From positions 75,447-139,446 of the forward strand of contig QZCP01000007.1 in assembly GCA_003956705.1 (NCBI GenBank): 64,000 bases of DNA. The letters are read 5' to 3'. Below the pieces are notes generated by a model that was given only the letters and a program-made list of their open reading frames with translations, was not told the origin of the DNA and searched no databases. This DNA comes from Brevipalpus yothersi. Lineage: Eukaryota > Arthropoda > Arachnida > Trombidiformes > Tenuipalpidae. Shown piece after piece: positions 44,238-56,304 of the stretch; positions within the stretch are counted from its first letter, which is position 1; each line of letters opens with the position of its first letter. Position numbers and translations under genes: made by a program.

Positions 44238-45984
44238 CAGAATCATCTCTGAACGATGCTGGTATACGTGATTGTTTTTGCTGATGGCCTATGTCTTCAT
44301 GTGTAAATCATTGAGTAAACTTGGGCAAGAATAAACTGAATAATTAACAAACAACTGTTTCTATACCATTGAGTCTGGTTGATGTGTTCATTCAATAACA
44401 TATAAGGTATATTCCGACCATTTCTCGACAAACTATCTACGCTCCTCGAAGTCCGGTTGATATTCATTGAATTATATTTTTTAGCCTGCTTCAATTATTT
44501 CTTCAGCCATTTCTTTCATGTGAATATGAGTCCTCACCAAAAGTGACACCCAGGCCTTAATCCTGTCAGCAATAGCTAATCTTTTCCTGAGTACATCATG
44601 CATCTCATACTGGTGAGAAATGCATGGAAAAAATGAAAAATTTAAGAGAACGAACACTTTTACTGGAGAAACATGAATTAATAATTTCCAATCATCCTTC
44701 ATCATATCAAAGAAGGAATCTTCTACATGTGCCTCCAGAAGCGATGGTGGAAGGAAACTTAATTTTAATTGTAGTAATAATCGTCCCCGCCCTTGACATT
44801 GTGAAATTTCTCGCATATTGAATCATGATTGGAAGAATAAATCTGTCGATATTTTGTCGGGTGAATATGACCAACAAAATATTAGGATTTGATATGCTTT
44901 ATGTCCGAAGCATCCATATATAGAGAGTGAACTAGTGAATCGGACTCTCGAAGAGTGACCAAAGTAAAAATTTGTCAACTTTGGTAGTTTTATCAATGGA
45001 GCTAGAAGTTAGGCTTCGAATTCAGGATATGCTAATAGAAGTTTCGAAATGCTTGGCGACAAAAATTTTAATGGCCAAACAAAGTGTGTGCGGAAAACTA
45101 CTCAGCATGAACAGCAGAACAGGAGATCCTAGAGTTTGAATCCGAAGCAGCTGAGATGAAAACAGTGAAGACCTAAATGAGCAAATTTTCTCAGCGAAGA
45201 TCAAAATAGCGAAAAATAATGAAAGAGAAAGAGAAATAGAAAGCACTGGAGCTACTCATATTTCAACAAACTAAATAGAATAAAAGCTCTGGTTAAGCTA
45301 AAATTCGCCCATCGCGATCTCCACATGAAGACATACGAATTTCCAGTTGGCTCTATCGATTGGGATAGGAATATGTGGATAAAAACCTTTCATTCTTTTT
45401 TCTTACATCATTCCTTCTAACGTCTTGTATCAATCATTTAGCCGTCATGAACTTGGCCATTAAAACGGTCGCTTACTGTTCAAAATAAAATAGTTTCACT
45501 ATTTTGACACCTCATCAGTACCAGTAATTTACCAGTTATAGGGCCAAAAATGAGTTGAGTTCATGAGTCATTCTTATAATATTGAATCACTAGTTGAGAT
45601 ATCATGAATTTTCGGTTTATATCCTGTCATCTATCCTGAAATTCATTCATCTTACACATCTTGACTGTACGTTGATGAGGTGATTAGCTGAATCCTCCCC
45701 GGGGCTTTCAGGATACAAGGTTCTCAAGATGTTCATATTGCTTCGAAACACCCTGTATATTCATCTTGTGAAATTTTGTGTCTTCAATCACAAAAATTTC
45801 ATTCAGATTTTAATTTTGTCTCTAAGCAGGCAGAGGAGTCCAATTTAATGAAAAAATTTAGTCAGAGATGGTTGAAAAATTATTAGTTCAATATTTCAAT
45901 AGCTCCTATTTTTGTGATAACAGGCATTCAGAGATTCAATTGCTAGAAGCTTAAAGTTTCGATCGAAATTGTGAAAACAATCTT
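44238..45984. other. Spacer between members 11 and 12
   Basis: No firm gene. A 111-codon minus-strand frame (44816-44481) has a helical-looking last third behind a CAG acceptor-like site near 44609. It could be a single exon of an unknown gene or relic. Confidence 0.5.
44481..44816 (-). other. Unassigned minus-strand open frame
   Basis: 111 codons. The last 40 residues (Arg, Lys, Glu, Met and Ile rich) look like an amphipathic helix; the first 70 are hydrophobic and mixed. No domain was recognised and no paralog exists in the window. It may be one exon. Confidence 0.2.
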
Positions 45985-46050
45985 GATCATTCGATGCAGC
46001 ATAAACTTTGAAGTCACAGTGCCAGACTCAAGTTTATACCAATCAATATA
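45985..46050 (+). promoter_or_regulatory. Family promoter module, member 12 (degenerate)
   Basis: ATCATTCGATGC, GAAGTCACAG and CCAGACTCAAGTTTA are kept. The TATA position reads AATATAGAG. Confidence 0.6.
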
Positions 46051-46102
46051 GAGAGAAGTGAATATCGATCAACGTGGACTTATGAATAGAGAATAAACCA
46101 CT

Positions 46103-46803
46103 ACGAACAATATTATCACCTCCGTCGTCCTCTTTTCAGCTCTGTTTGCTGGATATTGCAGCAAAAATCATTGTAAGAACCCGGATTTTATCAAATTCAT
46201 TCCTTTCATCCCACAATATCAAGACGATAAATGAATAAATGCTTCTCAGTAAGTTTATTTCGAGCATGAGTAAATATTATCCTGTACCCGAAGATAATTT
46301 GTTTCTCATTCAATAGAAATTTCCATGGTCCAAAGAATGTGCCAGACATCATGTTTCTGGAATCAAACTGTGAATTTTTCAATCAAAATTCAAGCTAAGG
46401 CTTATCAATTTTCTTTCCTCCATGAACAGAGACGAGAAACACTGCAAGGAGGTTGATGAAATCGCTGTCAAATGGGTAAATTATTGAATCCGTTCATTCC
46501 GAATTCAATCAATTCAATTTCCAAGATAAATCATACAATTCCAAGCATCACAGGGGGACTGTTTAAATCTACATGTAAAGGAACAGATGAAAGCCGAAGA
46601 TGAAGAGGCATGGGTAAGTTCATAGTTGACGTTAGCGAACATGATCAATCTTAACAGATTTCTATGTCAATATCGGTTTTCGATTCTGTTTTCTCCAGAA
46701 TTGTATGGAAAAAGTGTTCTCAGACATGGAGAAGAAAATTAAAAAGGCAGGTTTCAAGATGCCCAGAACCTTCAGAAAGCAATTAAGTTATGGAGTGATA
46801 TAG
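46103..46803 (+). pseudogene. Secreted six-cysteine family member 12, broken
   Basis: All five exons are recognisable: 46103-46248, 46317-46369, 46430-46475, 46554-46613 and 46699-46803. Splice sites are good and exons 2-5 are open. The start codon aligned with the other members is ACG. Near the end of exon 1 a one-base loss (after Gln-Asp-Asp) shifts the frame and creates a TGA at about 46231. Two independent lesions at the 5' end make it a recent pseudogene. Exons 4 and 5 still encode Cys5, Cys6 and a Phe-Lys-Met-Pro tail. Confidence 0.78.
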
Positions 46804-47483
46804 AAGAGTCATCTATGAGTGATCCTTGCTTACGCGATTTCCCTCGCTGATTGCCCATATCATTGTGTGTAAATCATTGAGTAACTTTGGGAGAAAATAA
46901 ACTGAAAAATTGACAGACTGTCTTCTTGAAGTCTGGTTGATGTGCATCAAACCACGCTCACAGCCTATTTTGATCATTTCTTGAACTAGTCTTATGAAGA
47001 CCAATGTATGATTGAATTTTCCTGTATGAAGGGTGAATTTGGGAGAGAGAGAAGAGGCTCAATATTGAAATTCGGCTCCTATAGACGCGGCAATCATACC
47101 ATTGAAAGCTTCTATTCTATTCTAAAATTTTCTATCAAAATTCTTACGTAGGTTGTATTAGGCAGAAAGTTAGCGAACGGGGTGAGCATATTCTCTAGTC
47201 TCATTAACATACCATTTGGGGGCCAAATGTTAACTGATTCAGACCTTTCAAAAATCATTTGTAATAATAATCTCATCAGCTTCAAACATATTTGATCGAG
47301 CTTCGATCTTCAAAAAGTCTTACCGAACTGTAAATGGAATTTGGATTGCATTAAGACACGTTCACAGCCTATTCTGATCATTTCTGGCACCAGAATTTAA
47401 GCAGCCGAATATGTGCTCAAATCTCCCTGAATGAGGGTGTTACAGCAATATGAGAGGTCTCCAATACTTCTCAATCTCTCTCG

Positions 47484-47521
47484 CTGTCGTTCTTGTCTAA
47501 TTAATAGGACAAGAACGACAG
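47484..47521. repeat. Perfect 14-bp inverted repeat
   Basis: CTGTCGTTCTTGTC, a 10-nt loop TAATTAATAG, then the exact reverse complement. Confidence 0.9.
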
Positions 47522-48230
47522 ACTTTTGACTACATCGGTGAATGAATCATTGTACACCCCGTTCTCAATATCTAATCGCGACATGTCGATCAATGAATTG
47601 GTGTCACCAGAGATATGCTCCATCTCTCTCACCCTTAAAAGTGATACTCTTTTGTATAAATGCTCTCGTTTACGAGGGACTCGTTGCACTTAGTAAGAGC
47701 TTCGAACAATTTTATTTGTCTATATTTGTCACACAGCGAGTCCAGTTGCGTTGTAAGTGTTTCTAGTGGCCCTGGTATTGGGTAGATGTGTAATAGTTTC
47801 AACTCAAATAGCCAGCTTTTGGTGATAAAGTGTTCAGTCCCTTTGTACAAGTGTGTTCACTTCCTTTATTTTTGTGACTGATTAACAAGGTGGATCAGCC
47901 ACTGTGTTGGACTCGAAAGTCTTGCCTTGAAAGGCAATAGTGAGTAAAGCGGCTAAATCATTTACATCGGAGGGCCAAGAGTGCCCTAGGCTGAGAACTA
48001 GAGCCTAAAAATGCCTATTCAAGAAAGTGAGGGTCTTGGTTTTGGGGGTTACTGTCTGGAATCAGTAACTGGAGAGTATCGGTGTGAGGAAAGCACTTAA
48101 AAGTTCATTGGGATTGGGTCCGTGATACGAATCTTGCCCCAGCCAGCGGTAGAGCCTGACTAAGACTATTCGAAGTTGATTAAGCTAGTATCTATCTGAT
48201 ACCCTACATTGGGGGCTTTTATCTAAGAAC
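47520..48230. other. Unclassified segment, possible retroelement relic
   Basis: The segment is less AT-rich than its surroundings. On the minus strand, two overlapping frames (47850-47635 and 47689-47501) read as a plausible protein fragment with a shift between them. Next to it, 47880-48230 looks like an untranslated leader or LTR. No protease, reverse transcriptase or integrase motif was found, so the identity is open. Confidence 0.25.
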
Positions 48231-48415
48231 AATAATACTACAATTCCATTATATACTATCTAAACAGTTCATGTTCCTCAGATTTCAATTAAACATTGAG
48301 GGCGTAGCATCAAATAATAGGAAATTTTGTTTCGTAGCATTTTAGATCTCTCAATGTCAATTCAACGAATGGTGGATCAACAAATTACTCTTATAAGACA
48401 TTCAAATTTTGACTA

Positions 48416-49311
48416 CTAATTCGATTATATTATTCTTTTTGGATTTTGGTCTAGGATACGAAGATACCCATCCTCGTATTCCACCCAAACCTCCTTGTAT
48501 AATGCAATCAATCATGATAAGACCAGATTTTGGGATCAAAACTCCATATAATTCACAGTTCCTGGGATATTTCCCCTTTCTCCTTTTTTTCAGCATCGAT
48601 AGTGATCTATCGAAATGGAGATAATGTCTGATAAATTCTTATTTAGAATGTATTTAGACAAGACATCGAATGAAAAAAAAGAATTCCATTTAGAAATGAG
48701 TCCTTAGTTACGAGAGAGAGACCAGGTTTTACATCGGAACGTGCTTTTTCTGTTGACGAAAGTTTTTCATCAGTGAGGTACGTAAGGAAGGATAAATTTT
48801 CATCATATGATACTATGCGGGATCTATGATGCAGTCGTTTATAGCTTTGATATTAGAGGGAAACTTCGAAAAAAAATTATTTGATAGCACATCAATAGGG
48901 AACGATTATATCTAAATGGAAATAATATCAGATCAATTCTTATTCTTGTATTCAGATAAGACATGGAATTGGAAGAAAGAGGATCTGTTCAGAAATGAGT
49001 CCTCAGTTACAAGAAAAGCCAGGTCTTACACTCGGAACATGCCTTCCCTTTCAATGAAAGAAAGTTCATCAGTGAGATACGCAAAAGAAAATGGATATTC
49101 ATCACATGATACTCCGTGAAATTTATAATTCAGTCGCTTATAGCTCTGATATTAGAGGTAAAATTCGAGAAAGTATATCATTTGATACCGCAGAACTTCC
49201 ACGTCAGAGTATATCATATTCAAGGTTGTAATAATTAGTATAAAAAGAACTAAAATATTGTTGGAATAACTCATTTAGCTTGTGACCTTTATGAATAGAA
49301 AATAAAACACT
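48416..49311. repeat. Segmental duplicate upstream of member 13
   Basis: Closely similar by eye to 55035-55629, including CAGTTCCTGGGATAT/CAGTTCTTGAAATAC, CAGATAAGACATCGAATG, the ATATTAGAGG block and the promoter module. It contains an extra internal repeat (48650-48900 resembles 48930-49170). Confidence 0.75.
49176..49247 (+). promoter_or_regulatory. Family promoter module, member 13
   Basis: ATCATTTGATACC, ACGTCAG, TCATATTCAAGGTTG and TATAAAAAG (49239-49247). Confidence 0.85.
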
Positions 49312-50021
49312 ATGAACAGTATTATCACCTTTGTTGTCCTCTTGTCGGCTTTATCTGCTGGAAAGTGTCGCGAGAGTATGTGTAAGGATCCAGATATTCT
49401 TAAATTTATGGCTGTCGTCCCACAACTTCAAGAAGGGGTCAATAAATGCTTCTCAGTGAGTATATTTTGAGGATATATAGATGTTGATTTTGTTCGTGAA
49501 AATAATTTGCTCTTCATTCGATAGAAATTTCCTTGGGGCGAGAAATGTGCCAAACACCGTATTCCTCAAAATAAATTGTGAATTTTCCGATCAAAATTCG
49601 AGCTAAGGCTTATTAATTTTCTACTTTTCATGAACAGGAATGAGAAACACTGCAAGGAGGCTGAGGAAATCGGTGAAAAATGGGTATATTATTGAATCCG
49701 TTCAATCCGAATTCAGTCAATTCAATTTCTAAGATGAATTATACAATCTCAAACATTACAGATGAAATGTTTGGATCAACATGCAAAGACACCGATAGGG
49801 AGTGATGATCATCAAGAGACAGAGGTAAGGTTATGACTGATTATGGCGAACATTTTCAATTTTCAACAGATGACTAAATGAAAATGCATTTTCGATGTTT
49901 TTTCTTAAAGGACTGTCTCAAAAAATTATTCGACGAATTGGAGAAGAAAATTAAACAGACAGGAGCAAGTTTCAAGATCCCCAAATTATTCAAAAAGCTA
50001 TCAAAAGATGCGGCGATATAG
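49312..50021 (+). CDS. Secreted six-cysteine family member 13
   Basis: Exons 49312-49455, 49525-49577, 49638-49683, 49762-49824 and 49911-50021 give 138 aa. The signal peptide covers about residues 1-19. Six core Cys are kept, and exon 3 ends Gly-Glu-Lys-Trp. The tail has Gly-Ala-Ser-Phe-Lys-Ile-Pro-Lys and Lys-Lys-Leu-Ser-Lys. It is the sister of member 15, and the two share duplicated upstream DNA. All junctions are GT-AG; the last acceptor reads TTAAAG. Confidence 0.84.
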
Positions 50022-52057
50022 AAAAATCATCTCTGAACAAAGCTCATTAATGGGATTGTTTTCGCTCATGATCTATTGGCTCATGTGTGAATCATTCAAT
50101 AACTTCGTGCCGAATTAAACTGGAAAATCGACAAACAACTCTCAATACCGTGAAGTCAGGGTTTTGTGCATTAAATAAAATTGATAGCCTATTCTGATCT
50201 TTTTTTTGGACAAGGAAATCATACCAATGTATATTTACTCGAATGAGGGCTGAGTTTCGGAAAGAAAGGATTTTCGCCAACGTGTCAATGAAAGAATTGC
50301 AAATCTCTGCCTTGTCTTACAAAATCAAAAAATATACTCGTTGATTATAAGAGAAAAAAAATTCAAGTGAGCTGTTATTAGGATGATTTTCTCAAAGAAC
50401 AGTAGCTAAGAATGGAGATTCCTGACCCCTGCTTGGAATGGCTGGGATCCTGTCTCATTTTATTTATTCTTTGATAAAAAACATAATGGTGATGTTTTTA
50501 AAACTCTAGCACCAATCATTATAGATATGAGTGCTGACGTTTTTAAGCCTGATTTGGCCACTGAGAAGCTCAACTTCCTCAGATTTCTAAGGAACTAAGG
50601 TTTTCCAAAAGATCAATCTTGGTTTCATCCCATGAAGATACTCAAAATTAGATAGAATACATTCTAGATAAGATAAGAACGGAATACTTGCTTTCAGATC
50701 AAAAATACAATAGGTCCAGAAAAAGGCTTGACCACAGAACGAAAATCATACATCATGATGAATGACTAGCTGTCAAAATATGTATGAAGTTTCATCTCTC
50801 TATTCAGGGAACTTTTCGAGATATCAAGAAATACTAATTTTAACCCATACCTATGCTACGCATTGGTTATTCAGTGGAAGCGGAACTGCTAGAGTGCCAT
50901 AATGATCTTCTTGCTTACTCGTGAGCACTTATCATGCGTAAATTGACACTCTATATAAGTGGCCTGTTGATTCATTGTTGAAGGTTAATACATAGATACT
51001 TCTGGTATCTCCAGCACTGGCTTTTGAGATTGGCCTGGATAATAAATGCCAATGATTCAGCAGGAGTCATAGGAGCTAATGTAATCAAGAAATCAAAAAG
51101 TATTCCATACATCTTCTCGAATCTTTCAAAACAGAATGTAGAATTGATGATGAGTCCTCGTCTCTTACCAAGATGCTTCAGTATCGGACGGAATGATTCA
51201 ATCGTTCTTCGATTCAAGATCAGTGATTCTTCACTATTTAATGATCTTCCACAGCAAATGGGTTACTCGCTCGCTGAAAATCAGCTGAATTCCATGACAT
51301 ATTTACATATTGCATGTTGATTATCTTTTCTCAGTCCTGATATTGCTGCATTAATCTACCGAGTATGATCGAATTTAGGTCTCTAAAGAGTCACTCGAAC
51401 GGAAGGAATACCAGGAGGTCATACTACTCGCAACATTGAGATAATGTAAAAAACATGCATGTTTGCCCTAGATATAAGCTAATTTGAAAGAAGGATACTC
51501 CTCATCAGATGTCCAGTTTGATTGGTTATCTCATTAAATCTGGTCATACACGCTCAGCTTTATGAGCTAGACACACTAGGAGCATCTTTGCGCAATTAAA
51601 TGCTAAATTATTTCACCAGTAGATTCGAAAAGTTTTTACCTCTCTCTCTCTCTCTTTCTCTTGGATATATTTGAAGTGGGCAAGAAGATTTCATGATGAA
51701 TAAGTCTGCAGCCTCACTAAGCGGTGGGTACTCCAGGCTGGTTGGTAAAAATAGGCAAGAAAATGGAAAGTCGTAGATGATAATTATCTTTCCAGTTCAT
51801 TTATGATCAACGATTTTTGAGCTCTTTGTCTTCAATGGTTAGTAATCATTATTAAAATCAAGATGGGAACGGTATCTGAATTTGTATACCGTGGTAGTTT
51901 GGAGAAGTGTGCCACATTGATTCGGACATTTCAAAGCTCCTTCTTTACCAAAAGAAAAAAGTAAATTCAGAGGCGAGGTTAAGCAAGCGTAAATATATGT
52001 ATGATAAACATTTGGTAGTCTAACTACTACGATTTTTCATGAAAAATCACGAAAGAA
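50022..52057. other. Spacer between members 13 and 14
   Basis: No firm gene. Overlapping frames on both strands at about 50972-51320 look partly protein-like on the minus strand but match nothing that I know. A short CT run lies near 51641-51660. Confidence 0.5.
50972..51217 (-). other. Unassigned open frame, possible element relic
   Basis: An 81-codon minus-strand frame with Arg/Lys, Phe and aromatic residues and a Trp near the end. It has the feel of a transposon protein fragment but no definable motif. Confidence 0.18.
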
Positions 52058-52135
52058 TATATCTTGATAATATGATACTGTGGAAACTTTTAAGATACAG
52101 TACATCAGACTTAAGGTTTTACTCATAGGTATGAA
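52058..52135 (+). promoter_or_regulatory. Family promoter module, member 14 (degenerate)
   Basis: TATGATACTGTGGAAACTT, ACATCAGACTTAAGGTT and GGTATGAAGGAG in the TATA position. Confidence 0.6.
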
Positions 52136-52206
52136 GGAGATGAAAAATTGATTGGATTTTGTCTTGAGCTTGTGGATGCTCTCATTAGACAAACAAGCTA
52201 ACCAAT

Positions 52207-52893
52207 ATGAACAATACATGTATCTCTCTCATCCTTCTCTCTTCATTCCTCTTTGCTAAAGTGTTTAGCAAAGATCTTCCTCCACCAGGAGGTCTTTTTT
52301 GTGTAAATTGGAAAGAAATTCCTGGATACTTGGAGCTTCAGAAAATGTTCGATGGATGTGCAAAAGTAGGTCTAATCATGGCTATAGATTTCTTGTCACA
52401 ATAATTGGTTTTTTCATCCAATAGAGACTTGAAAAGGCCAAAGAGTGTACAAAATACCGGATACCTGCTAATAAAGTGTAAACCTCTCCTTTATGAGAAG
52501 TTCTTATCAAATTATGATTTGATTGATTTTTTTACTCCATCAACAGAGATAAAAAACACTGTAAGGAGAGTGGGAAACTTTACGATAAATGGGTATGTTA
52601 TTGTCCTCATTCTTTTAGAAGAAAAATTTCATCATTTTCAACCTCACAGATTGACTGCTATAACAAATTCAGAGAGGAACTCAAGAAAGACAAGGAATAT
52701 AATGTAAGACTGTTAACAGAGTTAACAGAAAAAGCTCGATAAATCACAATGGATATTCAAGTGAATTCATTCTTGAAACTCCTCTCCTCAGAAATGTATT
52801 AGAAAGAAGATAGAAGAAATAGCAGCAAAAAAGAAGCAAGGGCTAAGATCAGGTGCGAGTTATCAGGTACCAAATGTCTTGAAAAAAGAATGA
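52207..52893 (+). CDS. Secreted six-cysteine family member 14
   Basis: Exons 52207-52365, 52425-52477, 52547-52592, 52650-52703 and 52792-52893 give 137 aa. The signal peptide covers about residues 1-21 and is followed by a Pro-rich start of the mature chain. Six core Cys are present plus one in the signal region. Exon 2 starts with Arg instead of Lys, and exon 3 ends Tyr-Asp-Lys-Trp. The tail Gly-Ala-Ser-Tyr-Gln-Val-Pro-Asn-Val-Leu-Lys groups it with member 9. All junctions are GT-AG. Confidence 0.83.
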
Positions 52894-53998
52894 AGTCACC
52901 CAAAGATTACAAAGAGCGTTGGAATGACTGAATAATACTTCGAAGACTGATTGGTTTTATGGTTTTATGAATGATTGGTTCCATAAGTAACTCATGAATA
53001 TACTTTCAAATACAAGAGTGAAATGGAGTACAATAAAGATTTTCTGCTATGCTAATGAAAATCTGTTTGAAGTTCTTCTAACCCCACTTGGAAAAGTCGA
53101 AGATGTGCTCCTCGTAAGTGAAAAATGAGAAATTAAACAATATGCTAGCACTATTGATGCAATTAGCCTGTTGGTCTCGAGCTCTTTCATGAAACGGAGA
53201 ACTTATCAATACTCATTTGAGATGGAGATTGGATCATCGATTATCTCATTCACTCGGACATAGTTTGACAAAACGAATCAACGAAGCTGAGATAGTGTTG
53301 GTCAAATTAGCGAACTACATATAAACTATTGTTTTTCTAGTTTCAGCTAACTTTCTGATTTTCCAGCATTCAAGTGATCGGCGGCTGTAGATACCTTCCT
53401 CCTATCTCTCATAGAACACACCTTGGAAAACTCCAAATGATAAGGTATTCTTCTCTAAACTAGTTCAGAACTCTCAATCTCGTACTATGAATCTTGGCTC
53501 AACGAATTACTCTTATTCGACATTCGAGTTTAATTCACTAGTGATTCGATTACATTCATGTTATCCATTACAAATTCTCATGTTATCCGTTTTCGGGCCA
53601 AAACAATGTATGACTTGTGGATTCAATAGATTATTACCATTTTAATATTAGAATGGATGTATGCTATAGCTATTCTGAGTAAAGGTTAAGTATCTCTAAT
53701 TCATTTTTCCCAAGTTAGGTGGATTGGGAGCTGTCCTATGTTCTTCCACAATCAGTGTTTTTAGATTAGAAATTTTTGCCCTGACTTTTTGTAATCTAGA
53801 AACAAAAGCCTGAAGATCTGATCTGTTTGAGTTGAGTGGAGTCCAGCATTTTCATGTAAACATTCCGAAAAAGCTTTTTCCACTCACGAAAGAAAGTACA
53901 CCCATGAAAATGGGAAGGATATAATATATCATGATCCTCTGATACTCTTTGGAACCAATAGCTCATAACTTTGAGTTTAGAAAAGAACTACAAGAAAA
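52894..53998. other. Spacer after member 14
   Basis: No gene. The part from about 53180 to 54050 has diverged similarity to 56700-58450, in ordered blocks such as GACATTCGAGTTTAATTCAC. Confidence 0.6.
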
Positions 53999-54075
53999 TA
54001 TACCAATCCATGGGGCGAAAACTTCCAAACCATTGCTTAAATAGATCCATATTTGTGCTGGTCAGTATGGAAAAG
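53999..54075 (+). promoter_or_regulatory. Orphan family promoter relic A
   Basis: Diverged blocks ATATACCAATCCATGG, AAAACTTCC, and GTCAGTATGGAAAAGAG in the TATA position. No exon 1 follows. Confidence 0.45.
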
Positions 54076-54302
54076 AGTGTAAAAAAGAATATCGTCCAAA
54101 AATCTGCTTGATATATTAATCATTACAGTCTTTCTTAATATCATTGCTCAAATATCATAGAATGACTAATTGATCCTACTTCCATCAAAGAGGTATAAGT
54201 TCAACAAAGAAGCGCCCTTGAGATTGAGACCAAACTTATCGCATATAGTGAATTTTGATTGCCCTCCAAATAAATTAAACCAATTTTTGATAGGATTTCA
54301 TA

Positions 54303-54437
54303 GAAGGTTGCTTCAAGAAGGTGGTGAATAAAATATAAAAAGGTATGAAGAGGAAATCAGAATAGGCAGGAAAATTAGGGACAAGCTCCCAGATTCTCAG
54401 AGCATTTAGAAAGCAGTTGGGTAACTTCAAAATGTAA
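54303..54437 (+). pseudogene. Family member 16 relic (exon 5 only)
   Basis: Forty-five codons align with exon 5 of the 10/13/15 group: Cys-Phe-Lys-Lys-Val-Val at the start, and Phe-Arg-Lys-Gln-Leu near the end. Two in-frame stops (TAA, TAG) interrupt it. With the orphan promoter relic 230 bp upstream it marks a dead copy whose exons 1-4 are deleted or unrecognisable. Confidence 0.6.
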
Positions 54438-55492
54438 AAGGTTAATTTATATGTTAGCATGCATACGTGTATGTGTCTGGTATTGCTGATAGTTTCCAGT
54501 TAATGCATGAATCATTGAGTAAATTTTGGGGAACTATATATCAAACCGAAAAAACGAGAAAAAACTGCCTCTACTCTTCAAATAATGTTGATGTGCATTA
54601 GATCACATTAACAAGCCTATCCTGACCATTCCTTTAACTAAAACTTTTGTAGACGAATATGAGTTCAAATCTCACCGATTGAGGGATAGATTCTAGAAGA
54701 GAATGAATTTCGAGATTTCTCTTCTATGAGCGAAGAAATCGAAGTATTCGGAATTCCCGCTTCAAATCAAAAGATTCTTTCCAAAGATGAAAAACGATTC
54801 GCGAGCAACTTACAGGTTGATTTTGAGCTGTTCCATAATTTGAAAAAGTTTCCATTTGTTCACGGGGAATGTTGAGGCTGGCTCACATCCCTAGAACACA
54901 ACCTGGCAAATCGAATCAACAGAGTTGAAATATACTGTTCGTTGAGCAGGGAGAATCATTAATTACTTTAGACCTCTCTAGTTTAAGCCCTATGTTTAAG
55001 GCTAATATTTTAGCCCTCTTATTCGACATTCAAGTTTTGACTAGTAATTCAATTATATTATTGTCCATAGATTTTGCTCAGAATGTCCATTCTCGTGTTT
55101 TCTTTAAACCCTCTTATCTTATGTAATCAATTAGAATTAGACTGAAAAATGGAATCAAAACTCTGTATAATCACAGTTCTTGAAATACTCCCCTTTTTTC
55201 TTTTTTTCAGTATCGATAGTGAGCGATTATATCGAATGGAAATAATATCAGATGAATTCTTATCCTTGTATTCAGATAAGACATCGAATGAAAAAAAAGA
55301 ATTCCATTCAGAAATGAGTCCTTAGTTACGAGAAAAACCAGGTCTTACATCGGAACAAGCTTTTCCTCGCAACGAAAGAAAGCTCATCAGTTAGATACGC
55401 AAAAGAAAATGGATATTCATCACATGATACTCCGTGAAATTTATAATTCAGTCGCTTATAGCTCTGATATTAGAGGTAAAATTCGAGAAAGT
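54438..55492. other. Spacer before member 15
   Basis: No gene. From 55035 the sequence is the duplicate of 48416-49300. Confidence 0.65.
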
Positions 55493-55629
55493 ATATCATT
55501 TGATACAGCAGAACTTGCACGTCAGAGTATATCATATTCAAGGTTGTGATAATTAGTATAAAAAGAACTAAAACATCGATAGAATAACTTGTTGAGCTTG
55601 TGGTCTTTACGAATAGAAAATTAACCACT
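55035..55629. repeat. Segmental duplicate upstream of member 15
   Basis: Counterpart of 48416-49311. The last 400 bp are nearly identical by eye, including the whole promoter. Confidence 0.75.
55493..55565 (+). promoter_or_regulatory. Family promoter module, member 15
   Basis: ATCATTTGATAC, ACGTCAG, TCATATTCAAGGTTG and TATAAAAAG (55557-55565). Confidence 0.85.
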
Positions 55630-56304
55630 ATGAACAGTTTTATCACCTTTGTTGTCCTCTTGTCAACTCTATCTGTTGGACAGTGCAAAGAGAATCCCTG
55701 TGAGGAACCGAAACTTTATGAATTCATGGTTCTCATTCCACATTTTCAAGATGGGATCAATAAATGCTTCTCGGCGAGTATATCTTGAGCATATATAGAT
55801 GTTGGTTCTGTTCGTGGAAATAATTTGCTCTTCATCCGATAGAAATATCCTTGGGGTGAGAAATGTGGCAAACACCGTGTTCCTCAACATAAAATGTGAA
55901 TTTTTCGATCAAAATTTAGCTGAGGCTTATTAATTTCCTTTTCTCCATGAACAGTGACAAGAAAAACTGCAAGAATTTTGAAGAAATTTCTAACAAATGG
56001 GTAAATTATTGAATCCATTTAATTTCCAAGATGAATGATAAAATTTCAAACATTGCAGATGAAATGTTTGGAGCCACATGTGAAGGAGCTGCTAAAAAGC
56101 GATGATGATGAAGAGACATGGGTAAGATTATGACTGATTTTAGAGAGCCCTCAATTTCAACAGACTCCTTAATGAACATGGATTTTTGATGTTATTTCCA
56201 AGGACTGTGTCAGAGAAGTATTTAGCGACCTGAAAAAGAAGAGTGAACAGGCAGGAGTGACCTTCCAGATCCCCAAAACATTCAAAAAGTTATCGAAATC
56301 CTAG
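55630..56304 (+). CDS. Secreted six-cysteine family member 15
   Basis: Exons 55630-55773, 55843-55895, 55955-56000, 56059-56121 and 56203-56304 give 135 aa. The signal peptide covers about residues 1-19. Six core Cys are kept, exon 3 ends Ser-Asn-Lys-Trp, and the tail has Phe-Gln-Ile-Pro-Lys-Thr-Phe-Lys-Lys-Leu-Ser. Intron 1 starts with GCGAGT where its sister member 13 has GTGAGT, so the gene depends on a GC donor or is newly impaired in splicing. If intron 1 were retained, translation would stop shortly after it begins. Confidence 0.78.

Larger units (their letters stand above)
46804..49175. other. Spacer between members 12 and 13
   Basis: No member gene. It contains the hairpin at 47484-47521, a retroelement-like stretch (about 47.5-48.2 kb) that I could not classify, and from 48416 on a block duplicated before member 15. 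A truncated promoter-like piece lies near 48840-48900. Confidence 0.55.
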
